From Steinernema hermaphroditum (taxonomy: Eukaryota > Nematoda > Chromadorea > Rhabditida > Steinernematidae), in assembly GCA_030435675.1 (NCBI GenBank), contig CM059622.1, positions 17,298,001 to 17,362,000 of the forward strand: a stretch of DNA of 64,000 bases, in the 5' to 3' direction. Each line of letters opens with the position of its first letter. Positions within the stretch are counted from its first letter, which is position 1. Positions 12,289 through 23,690 of the stretch are shown here, piece after piece. The notes beneath the pieces are model-generated. The model did no database searches, was not told where the DNA came from, and saw nothing but the letters and a program-made list of their open reading frames with translations. Made by a program: the position numbers and the translations under genes.

Positions 12289-13363
12289 TAAAGGGACACG
12301 GTCATGGCGGAAAAAAGTTTTTTAAAAAATCTGAAAAAATTCATGCCCGTGTTTTTGAGGTTGCTGAAAACGATGGTGAGTGGCGATTCTAAGTTCGCCA
12401 GGTAGTTTCCTAGAAACAGACCACAGCGCGCGATCTGTGATTTGTCGATGGTCCCGTCGCGGGACGCGTGTCCCGACGCGATTTGCGCGACGAATGCGAT
12501 TCGCGTACTGTAGTTTCATCATTTTCTATCGATTTTGCTAAGTTTTGAGGGACAAAGCATCTTCAAAAGCATTTGTTTCGACTTATTTCACTTCCTCAGC
12601 TTATCTCTAATGCAGAAAAAGATCTTCGCCACGATTTTGGCGATTTCGAGGGTTAGTTGCTGGATATGCAGTGGCATATACATGTGTGTGTGAAAACAAT
12701 CAGTCGTATTTAAGTGTACTTTACGACAACTAGGCGAATTTCACTGTCCGATGCAGAATTTACTGCTGATTCTATCACGTATCGATAGGGACACGTCCTA
12801 TATACAGATAGAATATCAGTTCTATGAAACGTGAAATGGCAGAAACACCTATATTGGCGCTTATAGTTTTTTGGCATTGATGTTTAGAGGATTTAAGTGT
12901 GAATTGGACAATCCACTGGCGGTTTGGCATTTCAAAACTCTCAAACTTGTAATAACATCGGACGAAAAGGAATATAGAGCGTTTCCATGTGATACTAACC
13001 CTCGAAATCGCCAAAATCGTGGCGAAGATCTTTTTCTGCATTAGAGATAAGCCGAGGAAGTGAAATAAGTCGAAACAAATGCTTTTGAAGATGCTTTGTC
13101 CCTCAAAACTTAGCAAAATCGATAGAAAATGATGAAACTACAGTACGCGAATCGCATTCGTCGCGCAAATCGCGTCGGGACACGCGTCCCGCGACGGGAC
13201 CATCGACAAACCACAGATCGCGCGCTGTGGTCTGTTTCTAGGAAACTACCTGGCGAACTTAGAATCGCCACTCACCATCGTTTTCAGCAACCTCAAAAAC
13301 ACGGGCATGAATTTTTTCAGATTTTTTAAAAAACTTTTTTCCGCCATGACCGTGTCCCTTTAA
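12289..13363. mobile_element. 1.07-kb palindromic DNA element with ~370-bp inverted arms
   Basis: The left arm (about 12289-12657) and right arm (about 12997-13363) are reverse complements. By eye I find only two mismatches: gatctgtgAttt against gatctgtgGttt, and cttcctcAgc against cttcctcGgc. Ends read TTAAAGGGACACG and CGTGTCCCTTTAA, so a TTAA or TA target duplication is possible, but the palindrome itself makes this ambiguous. The 340-bp centre has no coding capacity. Each arm contains the same 66-codon open frame in opposite orientation, which is only a consequence of the repeat. Near-identity of the arms suggests recent insertion or arm-to-arm gene conversion. Confidence 0.85.
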
Positions 13364-13474
13364 GTTTGTGATCCAATTCAATAAAGTCAATTACTGAATA
13401 GAGTTCCAAAGTTTTGTGTCTCGATTGCAAAACCTAACTTTGTTCACGTTGTGTCTAATTTGATTTACATCTGT

Positions 13475-13940
13475 GTGTATTATGTCGGGTCTTTCATTTG
13501 TGTTCCCAGTGATCGGTCGGGTCGTCCACTCGCTCTTTCTGAGGCTGTCTGGGGCCGACTGAGTTGAGTGAGCGGTCGTTTTCGGCCGTCATTGTTGGTT
13601 GCATAGTGATCGCCCCGGCTCCCAGAAGGCCTGGAACACCAGGGAGCCGTAGTTCCAACGTCTTGCCAAGAAGCCCGTCACTGCCGCCCGACTCCACCCG
13701 CGCCGCGAGCTGAAGATGGGCTTGCTGTGTTCCACCGTCTCCGGGGTCAACTCTTCGCCTCTCTGATGCCCGCGCACACTGATGGGATCGTCGCCTTCTA
13801 CTCTGATGCTGTGCCCTGCGCCGAAGCCAGAAGACCGACGACTACGGAGTGACAATGTGGTTTTTGTGCATATATATGACGTCTCGCAAGGCGTAAGCCT
13901 TAGATACGAGAAATAAACTCGTAAACTCGTGTATTATGTC
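13475..13940 (+). repeat. GC-rich dispersed repeat bounded by 12-bp direct repeats
   Basis: The segment is bounded by GTGTATTATGTC at 13475-13486 and again at 13929-13940. It contains a GC-rich body (13560-13860) and then AATAAACTC near its end, as in an LTR or a polyadenylated insert. The body has a diverged inverted copy at 15240-15560 and a more distant copy at 7380-7770, which share CTGGAACACCAGGGAGCCGT-like sequence. It may be a solo LTR or an LTR fragment. Confidence 0.45.
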
Positions 13941-14443
13941 TGTGCTTAGTCATGTGTCTCTTCACAAACAAGTGTTTCTGACATATTTCTTGATTATTCA
14001 CACGCAGACAGTAGTCTATCTCACAAACAACAAATACACTTCCTTCCATTCCGCGATTCTTAGAACCATTCGCTCTGGAGATTTCTTGAACTACGACCTC
14101 TTTTGAAAACCAGGATATACTGATGCCTCAATCAGGCATAATCTTCACCATAGGGATTGTCGACATAACGCATAAGAAGACTTCTTTTGTAGGTTTTTGG
14201 AGTAAAACGTCAGCAGCTGCCACCATACGAGCAGCCATCGGTCATTGGGGATGCAAAGAAGGGACATGTCGGACGTTTAAGTGGCCGATTTATGAAGGGA
14301 AAGATGAAATCGAGGCCAAAGACTGCGCTAAATTGATGATTGATAGCGTGCATAGCTGTCGATATATCACAAGCAAAAGATTTCGTAAAACTTCCCGAAC
14401 TCTACTAGAGCCAAGAAATCAAGGGACATGCTATAGTTGTGGC

Positions 14444-14529
14444 CAGAGATCGGCATCGATTCAATTTTATGACTGATGAGTCGATTGACGATTTAATTAA
14501 TCTTATCAGTCGATTGAAACCCATCTCTG
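14444..14529. mobile_element. hAT-like MITE, copy 2 (degraded)
   Basis: Inverted ends CAGAGATCGGCATCGATTC and GATTGAAACCCATCTCTG enclose an 86-bp element. The flanks GTTGTGGC and CATGTGGA share only TGTGG, so the target duplication, if real, has decayed. Confidence 0.5.
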
Positions 14530-15239
14530 CATGTGGACTCCTTACTCATTATTTCTGCACAAATTCGCATTTGAATATTCTCACGTTCGCATCGGCTTTC
14601 CCATCTATTTATCCACGTAAACAATTATCCCAACACCCCATCGCCAATCGTTTAAGCGTCCCCTAAATGCTCTTCTCTGCCCGTTTGACGTCACCAAAAA
14701 GAGACCGCCACCACATTTCGCTTGTTTATCGCTTCAATAAACGATACTGATTTCTATCCGATGATGACGTTTATGTCGCTTCTTCCGTCTAGACTCGGGT
14801 CTAGACAATGGCACAAATTGGCCAGAGCCATGAAATATCTCTGTGGGGTAATAACCGATGTTACCCTTATCTCTAGGTCACTTTAAAGTAAGGTAGCCTT
14901 TGAACAGCGCAACATAGAAAATCTGGCTATGAAGCATAAATGGTCTTATGGAATCGTCGTCTAGACGTCATTTAATGGACACAGAATAGGAAATGTGTTC
15001 TGCACATGTGAGCTATTTTAGTGCATCACTTCGTCTGAAGCCGCCTGTGTTTCCTCTTGTTAAACCGCCAAATTTAGGCTTCCGTGCTTTGACTTCCTCT
15101 GAAAAAGAGCAGCAAATCAGGCTAGGCTGTATGGACGATTCACAGTTTACAGTTTATCTTCCCGAATCAATGGCATCACTTCATAGATGCACAAGAAAGA
15201 CAAGTAGTCACCGATTCTATTCTTTCTTCGATGGAGTAG

Positions 15240-15560
15240 GCGACATCGGAGTAGAACACATCAATCCGATCAGTTTGCGCGGGTGTCGAAACGTCGAAGA
15301 GAATGAATCCAAAGGCGTCGGTGGAGCACGGGAAACGAGGTGGAATCCCATCCCGGAAGTGGCTGGCGGCGCGGACGTCGGAGTTCGAACGATCCTTTAG
15401 CTTGGGTAGGCGACGCGGTGGAGTCGGGCAGTGAAGAGCGTCTTGTTAAGACGGTGTAACTACGGCTCAACTACGGTGTTCCAGGCCTTCTCGAAGCCAG
15501 GGCGATCATTGCGCCACCAACGGCCAGGAACGACCGCTCACTCAACTCATCTGAGTGAAC
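15240..15560 (-). repeat. inverted diverged copy of the 13475-13940 repeat
   Basis: Read on the minus strand, this stretch follows the 13560-13860 sequence: GAGTGAGCGGTCGTT, then the GATCGCC, GGCCTGGAACACC and CGTAGTT-like blocks, then the GTGGAGTCGGGC block. Small insertions and many substitutions separate the copies. Confidence 0.55.
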
Positions 15561-15689
15561 GAGCGATCGAGTTGACGACCCGAGCGATCGCTAATGAAAG
15601 ATCTGTGGAGCGATTATCAAAGTGAATGTTGCCACATGCAGCGAAATGGCCTTCAAAGTCTTCCGAGTCGCAATGTCGTTCAGGTTGCA

Positions 15690-16350
15690 AAGGGTGTAAA
15701 TCACGGAAAGTGGCTGTTAGGTGGTGAGAAGGAAATGCAAATTTCGGAGTCGTCGGAGGTGGCACTTAACGATGAGGGTGATCTGCAAATTGAGGGTGAG
15801 AGTGGAGGTTAATGAGGAACTTTTTCTAAAAGTGGAGCGTTAATCTATGATTGCTAAGTGTAGTTTTCACGGTAGGATAACCGTACTTTATCTTCCGCGT
15901 TTATGGTCGAAGTGCTGCCTTCAAAAGGGTCTAGCCGATTAGAAGTTTATAAAGAAGGAGAAGCGAAAAGAATTGACTAGCGCTATGGACATGATTCAGA
16001 CTGTCATCTCACGACTTGAAAAACGGTCTAGAAATATGCTCTTTGCATGGTCGATATAGACAACCTGCGCTTACAGTTTTCACTGAAATAAGCCCTCGTC
16101 GACTGTTAGGCGAAAACTTATCTCCTGGAGAACTTTGATATCTTCAGTTAATGCACTAACGATGTCATATGCCATGTCATTCTGTAATGTTTACTGCTAC
16201 GATCAAACGGATTGGTTGTGATGGCTATTGATGGACCTACAGAGGGAATAAATCACAGGAAAGTGGTTGTTAGGTGGTGGCGTGAAGTGCAAATTTGGGA
16301 CCGATCGGAAGAGGTGAGCGACGGCGGCTGCGATTTGGTAATTGACGGGA
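15690..16350. repeat. pair of direct repeats sharing AAATCACxGGAAAGTGG
   Basis: Two blocks, about 15690-15810 and 16235-16350, share TAAATCAC, GGAAAGTGG, TGTTAGGTGGTG and GTGCAAATTT-like sequence in the same order. Each can be read as an open frame, but the frames show no domain and differ by indels, so I treat them as a non-coding duplication. Confidence 0.4.
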
Positions 16351-16768
16351 AGAAACCAAAAGACTGGAGATGTGAACAATGGAAAGAGCACAAGTGAAAG
16401 ACTTCCGTAAATGAAAATGAAGTGCTACTTACGACCGATGTACAGTGACTGCATTAAAAATAGCCGCATCTCTTACATAAAGTTTCAATTACAGATTTAT
16501 CCTGGGTTTTCAAATGAGGCCGTAAAACGAAAGCCACTACCAGATGTACAATCTATCGGGTAACAAAAATATATGCACAATACGAACAGTAAGCAACATG
16601 TCTTGAAGTGGTGAAATGCGATAAATTGACAGGCTTTTTCTTGGGTGAATGAATTTTGATTTGAAAGAAAGATGTAGACATCGCTTCAGCCTTTCAAGGC
16701 TTCGCTTTTGGTGCTATTTGGTATTTAATATCTGTTTCATCTCCAACAAAATTCCATAAAGAGCAAGA

Positions 16769-18282
16769 ATGCTTCTTCGATTGTCGGCACTCTTCCTGAT
16801 CCTTTTGCGTGGTACTGCTTCGTGGCCAATTCTGTGGACAGCCAACGAACCCATTCCATACTTTATCGCTTCAGACATGCGTAAGTTCACTTTGCCGATG
16901 GGATGCATAATTAGGTCATACTGTTTTCAGCCGAGACACACCGCGCCGTCATCCACCAGGCCATCGAGTTCTACTCGAGGAACACATGTGTCAGATTCGT
17001 GGAAAGATTTTCCAGGATCCTATTTGGAGGGTTCAATATAATTCACGGCGATGGCTGCTATGCTCCGGTCGGATGGCCAGGAATACAAATTGGTCCGATC
17101 TACATCCCTAGCATAGATAACGATATAAGCCTTGGAGATGGCTGTCAATATGTAAGTGCGACGAAAAAGAACTTAACCGAACTTCTTTTAGTTCTCTACG
17201 GCGGCCCACGAAATAGGACATATTCTTGGCGTTAGCCATACACATGAACGCTGGGATAGAGACGACTACGTTACCATCGATGCAGCAAACATACGAAAAG
17301 AATACGAAAACAACTTTGAAAAGGAAGATTTCGACACATACGGTGTGCCTTACGACTATGGGAGTGTAATGCATTATTCTACATGTAAGTTCTTCCATAC
17401 TTCGATGCAGCCAGTCACTGGGCTGTAAATCGTCCACAAGCAGAGTTCTGCGGAACACAGCTAAAACGATTAATTCACCGATGAAACCTATCATGAAACC
17501 CTTTACTACACTCTGGCATACCAACCTCCATGCCAAATGTGAGCCGAATCGGCGCGGGACACTTTGGGACCTTTCGGGCCATCTAAAAATTAATTTTCTC
17601 TTTATTTCATTATTATTCCCAATACCAAATTTCATTACATATAATTTTAGACGCAATGGCTATCGACAAATCGGAACCTGTAATTCGTACTGAGGACCCC
17701 CTAAAGCAGTACAGTATAGGAAATTTAAGGGGTCCAACCATCACCGATCTATTGATGGTTAACAGGATGTATAGCTGTGACGCGAAATGCGCTGGGAAGG
17801 AAAGCATTTGCAAGAATTCGGGATTCCTTAACCCCAACGATTGTTCTGAGTGCATTTGTCCGTTTGGATTCGCAGGAAGAACTTGTGCTCAGAGGCCGAA
17901 AGGTTATCTATATGGAAGGCATTGTGGAGAAGCGGTCTACGCGAAAGCGAAATGGCAAATCCTGAGCATTGGGCCGGTTTACAAAATGACAAGAAGAGAA
18001 GACGAAGATGAATACACCTGCCACTGGCACATAACGTCAAGACGCGGACGAAACATCGAAATTAGGCTCAAGCGCCTGGCGGAACGGGATGCATTCCACG
18101 ATTGCCGTTTTGAAGGAGTCGAGCTCAAGCTGGAGAAGTTTGACCAGGTGGGATACAGGTTCTGCAACAACAGACACCTGCCGAAAGATCACATATTTCG
18201 TTCGAGTGGTTCACTAGCCGTTGTCAGTTTATATGTCGTTCGTGGAACGCAAATGTTCGAATTGGAATACCGTGAAGTTTGA
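16769..18282 (+). CDS. astacin metalloprotease with EGF-like and CUB domains
   Basis: The four exons are 16769-16880, 16931-17151, 17192-17384 and 17651-18282, giving 385 residues. A signal peptide (MLLRLSALFLILLRGTAS) is followed at once by the mature astacin start (WPILWTANEPIPYFI). The zinc site reads HEIGHILGVSHTHERWDR, fitting HExxHxxGxxH with Glu as the catalytic base, and the Met-turn is SVMHY. An EGF-like Cys cluster follows at residues 205-250, then a CUB-like domain to the end. It would be a secreted zinc endopeptidase of the nematode NAS family, acting in cuticle, pharynx or gut. The usual propeptide with its inhibitory residues is absent. Acceptors are TTTTCAG, TTTTAG and TTTTAG. 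AATAAA lies at 18328. Confidence 0.88.
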
Positions 18283-18339
18283 AAGGTTTTGGTGCATAGC
18301 CGAAAACGAAATTTCCGAGCAGACGGCAATAAAACTATT

Positions 18340-19497
18340 TTTCGTGGTAATTCAGGATGGTGATTCGAGAGATAAATTTAAACACAGGAAAATGAACCCA
18401 ATCACAATATAAGTTTATAAATTGGTGACGCATGGCAAGACAATGGCCAGACGCAAATGAATATAATTTTGATTTCGATTCGCACCTACCTTAGTCTAAT
18501 GTAGTTCAATAGTGGACGTAAATGTGCAGCTCTGTAGCGCGCTCTGTTCGCGATACCTAACGTGCTTTACAAATTGAAACTAAACCTCCGGAGACTGACC
18601 AGTGTGGGTAAGGCCTCCTGCGCCCGGCACGGACAGTGCTGAGGCCGAATTTTGAGTCGAGTTTTGCCAAAAAGTCCAAACCACAAAACTCAAAACTTGC
18701 ACAGCTCTGATACGGAATCCTAAACAAGGTATTCTTCATTTGTCAGTTTTTGGTGTTTCTCGGATTACGAACGCGTAGTGAACATGTTCAGGAAATGACC
18801 ACTTGTCCAAAGAAGCAACAGTTCTTCGCGCACAGTGGCGCCCTCCCGCTTCGCACATTTGCTCTAATTATTAATTCAATCGTCGCGCTCCCACAAATGG
18901 ACAGCTGAGTTAATTGGCCGTCTTCGCGCATGCAAATCGCTGAGCAACAGTCGGCCATCGCCTCTTTTGTCCTCGATCCCATTCTTCGGCGCCGCAGTGG
19001 CCGGCAATCCATCACGGATTAAAATTTGCATAAATCCGATGCGAAAGCAGTGTTGACACTCATCCATTATCTTTGGCCATTGTTCGCCGAGTCGTCGACG
19101 ACAAAGTCAGATGGTCGAAGGTTAAATGGCGACCGTAACTACCGCAATCTTGCGCTTATTAGCCAAGTTAGTCATAATCGACTTGTGAACGAAAGGAAGA
19201 CTTGGAAAATTGGAAATTTCTGCGAAGACACCCAAATTAGCGCCTCGCTTTAATCGCATTATTCTCAAAGGACCCAAAGTTTACGGTCGGGAGGGCGGGG
19301 CGCTTCCAATAAGGCGACAATTAGTGTCCTCGGCTCGTTTGCCATCTGTCGCCCTCCCGCACGCACTCCTCAATTACCGCTCTCCTGTGCGCGTCCTCGA
19401 CGGCCGTCGGCGGATAGGATATCAACTCGAGGACCTTCTTCGCCTCGGGATTTCGTTTCCTCAATTAGCGGATTATCGGCTGCGATTAATCGCCGCG
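18340..19497. other. intergenic region, probable 5' regulatory sequence of the olfactomedin gene
   Basis: No exon is supported. The part from 18780 to 19490 is GC-rich with interspersed TTAATT blocks, unlike the AT-rich spacer before it, and it ends at the ATG of the olfactomedin gene. A frame open from 19210 runs in phase into that ATG, so a longer N-terminus cannot be excluded. Confidence 0.4.
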
Positions 19498-21756
19498 ATG
19501 TGGCCGACTCTCATCGTCGTGGGACTTCTGTGTGGATCCGTTTTGGTCAACTTCGTCCAAAGAAGTACGATTAATGGATTACAGGTTGGTTTGAGTGCTA
19601 TCGCCAAGGAAAATATTATTGTGCGCATTATGATTGGCTGTTAGAGAAACATGATTTTTTAATATAGTGTAAGACGTAATAGATTTCGTATCCTCGATTG
19701 CTTGCATCCTGTTTTCAACGATCTAGGCCACTTAACCAATAGAAATACAGTTTATTGCATTAAGATGGGCCATCCATTTTTTCACGAGATTTAAGAAAAC
19801 TATGTCGCCAACGATATTTTGCTGACATCACATGAAAACAACTCTTACTGCCTATCGTCCCAGAATTTCGAAAAATTTCGACCACTCCTCTTGGAAATGT
19901 AATGATTCTGAAGAGTCAAAATTAAAGTGTTCCAAAATGGTAACTGTTAAGCAAACTCGATGGTTCACTGCGCCCTGAAAGAGTCTGTTCGCCACACAGG
20001 TTTTCCATGTCCAGTCAGATCTCGAGAACTCGATATTGTGCTCTTAAAGCCATTTTTTCTTGCTTCGAGAGACGCGGATTGGAGCGTTGGCCACCGGAAA
20101 CGGCGCAAATACGACTGGAGATGATTCAGTGATGGCGAGAGACAGTGTGCTTCATCGTAGTATCGGCCATGCACACGCATCTCTTTTTAGCTTTATGGTC
20201 GGTCAGTCACCACAATTTTATCTTTCTCCTCTTTTGCAAATGAGTTTTCGTAGTTAACTCAATTTTCGAAACTTAATCTTGCCAGTGGTCATAGGACGAC
20301 CTCATTTTTGAGTAGATAACTAAGTTAGGCCCAATTTCAGCAACTTCTTCAAGAATCGCATCCTCGTCGAGTGGCTCGCTCGGTTTCTTACTACTCTGAA
20401 CCTTCGAACGAAGACTCGACCGCCACACAGACCTACTACTTTCCACTCTACACGCAACTTTCAAGCAAGTCGATAGATAAGCTCTGCAAGACGCGTAATC
20501 AGAAGGAACAGCCGGAATCTGAGGACAAGTCAGAGAACGAAACAGTGCACAAAGCAAAGTTTCGACCAGAGAACACAAAAAAGATAAGCAGAAAGCAAGA
20601 AACGAAAGAGAAAAGTAAGTGGATCCAACGGTTCAGTCGACAACTCTGTTTTAGCTTGTAAAGAAATAAAGTCGCTTGGAGGGAAAACTCTTATCGGCGC
20701 TCGACTTCATCGAGTTGGCGGCGCCATCCGCTCCGGCGAAAAGTGGCTGCTGACAGAGTTCTCCACTGGCTACTCAGTGTTCGAATATCGCACAAATGGC
20801 TCGGATAGCATTTCTTCCAATGATCCATACAGGATCCACACGCTCAATGATCCGTTCCAGGTGATTCATTTTCCACTTGAACTTTCAAGCAAGTCTAGTG
20901 GTAGCACCATCTTTTTTTCCTAATAGAAATGGAATTGGAAGTTATAGTGGTACGATGTCCCTGACGCCGCAAAATATACGGTATTCTTGCCAGTCTTTGC
21001 CATTTTTGATCGATTTTCTTGCTACGAGGGAATACTCCTCTCCGTGTTGGTTAGGCTCAGAACTCAAGAGCATTTTGTCAACATTTGAGCAATTGTTTTG
21101 ATGATTATTCCGACCGAGCCAAATCTGCATACGCTCAGCTTGAAACGTGGCGAAATTTAGGGAACCGATCACACCATCGTTGGAAATGGCAGAACCTTTG
21201 TTTACAACACGGCCGCATCGAAAATCATTCAGTTCGCGAACCTCTACACAAAACGAATTCTTCGTCGATCGTTGAACATTTCAAACGTGAGTTTTCCCGT
21301 GAGCCTGCCCCACTCATCCTTTCCCTCTAGGATCCCCTATACCATCATTCATTCTCCTACGTCGACATCGAGTTCGACGAGTCGGCCGTCTGGGTGATCT
21401 ATCGTAAACCACACGATCATCATCTTACCGTATCCCGTTTTGATTCGATTACGTTTTCCGAAAAAGCGCGTTGGAGTCTGACACATGTTCCCATCGAGAA
21501 GAACATAACGAACTGCTTCGTCGCCTGTGGCGTTTTGCATACGGTATCTACCGTAGTCAGCCATGGGAGGTCGACGAATCGGATCACGGCTGTTTTCGAC
21601 TTCGACGCGGGTTCCTACATCCACCAGAATACTCGAATGGCGTGGGAATGGAAAGGATATGGAGTGCCCTCGAATGTACAGTATGATCAGAACTCTCGAA
21701 CCTTAAACGTGTTCGACCAAGGAAATATCTATTCGATTAGTCTAAATAACGAATAA
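19498..21756 (+). CDS. membrane-anchored olfactomedin-domain protein
   Basis: The proposed exons are 19498-19584, 20341-20614, 20655-20860, 21161-21286 and 21331-21756, giving 372 residues. Residues 1-25 contain a hydrophobic segment (LIVVGLLCGSVLVNFV) that could be a signal anchor. A polar, Lys/Glu-rich stretch of about 90 residues follows. The olfactomedin domain starts at about residue 121 (CKEIKSLGGKTLIGARLH) and shows VGNGRTFVYN, DESAVWVIYR, CFVACGVLHTV, FDFDAGSY and VPSNVQYDQNSRTLNVFDQG, the expected blade order of the propeller. Nematode relatives include the UNC-122/colmedin type at neuromuscular junctions, but no Gly-X-Y collagen repeats are present here. Additional small exons between 19585 and 20340 are possible. 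AATAAA at 21763 lies only 7 nt after the stop. Confidence 0.8.
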
Positions 21757-21974
21757 CTACTGAATAAAGATTATGTTTTAATGGGCTACACGAATTTATC
21801 TTCTACTTGTGTCAAAGGCGTGCGTCTTGTCCGTTGATCTTCTTCTGGCTGATCTACACCGAATTCACACCACCTAAAGGAGTTATCTGTCGTATCCCAA
21901 ATCAGCAAAAGGGAATTCCTCACATAGCGATCGTTAAGTTGATGCCGGCAGGACATGTTTTGCGCTATTGTTCA

Positions 21975-22044
21975 CGCAGAGTGCCGAACCCACCACAACC
22001 CGAGCCATAGCCGGCGGCACTAACGACTGCGCCACTCGGGCTCC
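21975..22044 (-). repeat. tRNA-like SINE head
   Basis: On the minus strand the sequence begins GGAGCCCGAG, then TGGCGCAGTCGTTAGTGC, which fits an A box and D arm, and has GTGGGTTCGGCACTC further on, close to a B box and T arm. The 3' acceptor strand does not pair with the 5' strand, and the B box deviates from GGTTCGAxxCC. It is more likely the head of a tRNA-derived SINE or a tRNA pseudogene than a working tRNA. Confidence 0.4.
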
Positions 22045-22390
22045 AAACCACCTACCTCATCCTAAGCATATATGACTACCTCAAAGCACAAGGAACCTAA
22101 ACGAGCCCGGGGTTTCCCTATCTTAACCATATGCTGTACTTTTTGTGTTATTTTTTACAGCTGATACCGCGCTGGCTTAGCTCTGCCTCATCTAGGTGAC
22201 CTGAAAGCTAACACAAGGCTCCTCTTGAGTGAAATCGGCGCCCTTTCTTATAAACAAACGATCACTTAAAATGCGCCGTTGTCCGCTCTAGGTAGTGAAA
22301 AAAGGTATTTGCACTCAGTTACTCTCATTTATTATTTCTTTGTTGTTTACATAAGAACAAATAATAGTTAGAGGAATATCATTCGTGGAG

Positions 22391-22653
22391 CTATAGCGAG
22401 GCCAGCATAAAATTTATATAGGCGATCCGCTGCTCCAATTCCTGCACAATCCGTTCGGCTGTGGCATCTTCGATCATCTCCTCGATGGTCTTCGGGCGTC
22501 TTTCGCGGAAGCACATAATTTTTCAGTAATATGTTTGGTTGGGGTCGCGCCCATCTTTTATTGCATCCCGTCTGTTGCGCAACTCGTAAACAAAGCGATC
22601 CATCAACATATCAACATTCCGTTTGGGGTAAAGTTCGCCAGTTGGAAATGTTG
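22391..22653 (-). pseudogene. coding-like exon with an in-frame TGA, unknown family
   Basis: After a CTTCTCAG acceptor the minus strand reads TFPTGELYPKRNVDMLMDRF, then VYELRNRRDAIKDGRD and PNQTYY, a TGA at 22525-22523, and in the same frame KIMCFRERRPKTIEEMIEDA, an amphipathic TAERIVQELEQRIAYI stretch, and a TAG at 22393-22391. Both halves look protein-coding with charged helical composition, so the TGA probably interrupts one frame. It may be a nonsense mutation, a sequencing error, readthrough, or the border of two exons. I do not recognise the protein. Confidence 0.35.
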
Positions 22654-22993
22654 CTGAGAAGCTGTGAATTGATAGAAGAAGTTATAAATGCTCACTGAGT
22701 TATGAGGTGCAAGGTACATACTAATGCACATTGGTAACGTGCAGCCGATCTTCTTCTAAGTTTAGAACGCCGGATCAAGTTTAAAAGCTAGCAAAATGGC
22801 CTGACTATTGGCCACCTTCCTAACTATTAGCTGATGAGGAAGATGACGATTCATTGAGACAAAATCTGTTTTTTCAAGCCTTAGACAGATGCGATGTCAT
22901 AGTTTCAGTCATCATATGACTGCTATCTTTTCATCTGTCCAGAATAAATGTGTCGTCAATGAAAATAATAATGCATTGGTTAAAAATGTGTAC

Positions 22994-23216
22994 CTGTTTT
23001 CCAACCTCTTTCAAAGGAAGACTGGTTTTCTGAAGTGTTAAGGAGTTTCCATTCATTACACTAGAGGAACTTGGACGGACGTTCTTACTTCTTTTCACGA
23101 ACGATACGTGCTTTTCCTTACCAGAACTGCATGCAATTTGCTGAGACTTCGTTTTGAGGCGTTGATTTAGGTTCATGAAAGACAGTTGTTGGGGAACCAA
23201 AATTGGCCTTGCGTTC
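22994..23216 (-). CDS. possible exon of an unknown basic, Ser-rich protein
   Basis: The frame is open between a CCCTACAG acceptor and a CAG|GTACAC donor. It encodes a Lys/Arg/Ser-rich sequence containing NLNQRLKTKSQQIA and SSGKEKHVSFVKRSKNVRPS. It has no known domain. Its phase does not fit a direct join to the exon at 22653-22391, so they may belong to different genes or an exon may be missing. Support is weak. Confidence 0.25.
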
Positions 23217-23690
23217 CTGTAGGGCAAAATAATGGAAACAGGGCGGAGATAGAAAGAAAAAATGTACAGCGAATTACTGTAGAATTTTCCACATTCTATA
23301 GTTTTACGCCTTGATTGAATTTGAAAAAGTGCAGAAGGTCTTGACATCCACAAAAGGATGTCATCAGTCGCGATGACCATCTACTTCAATACACAATAGA
23401 TGAATGCAGGCCACAGAGAAAGAGAGTCAGAGAATCACATCGACCGAAAGCAGTAATACTGTGGTAGAAAACAATGTTATTCTCGTGGAGAAGACGTTCT
23501 TTTTCGCACGGAAATGGCCTGATTTCAGGTCATGACTACTGATCCTACAAGACGGTTCGACTGGAGCTATCTTATAGCCACAAAAGATACTGTCCAACAT
23601 CTACTCTATTACTTTGCACGTCATCTGTTTATTTTTGTCCAATTGGTAAAACAGAGAATCTGTAATTAGCCTATTTTGTGAAATCATTAG

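Larger units (their letters stand above)
10863..16768. other. repeat-rich intergenic region
   Basis: No gene could be supported in nearly 6 kb. It holds the large palindromic element 12289-13363, a dispersed GC-rich repeat at 13475-13940 with an inverted diverged copy at 15240-15560, a hAT-like MITE at 14444-14529, and a pair of direct repeats at about 15690-15810 and 16235-16350. Confidence 0.5.

Noticed and set aside
12322..13329. Two nearly identical 66-residue open frames in opposite orientation
   Set aside because: They lie in the two arms of the large palindromic element and are a by-product of the inverted repeat, with Arg-rich sequence and no domain.
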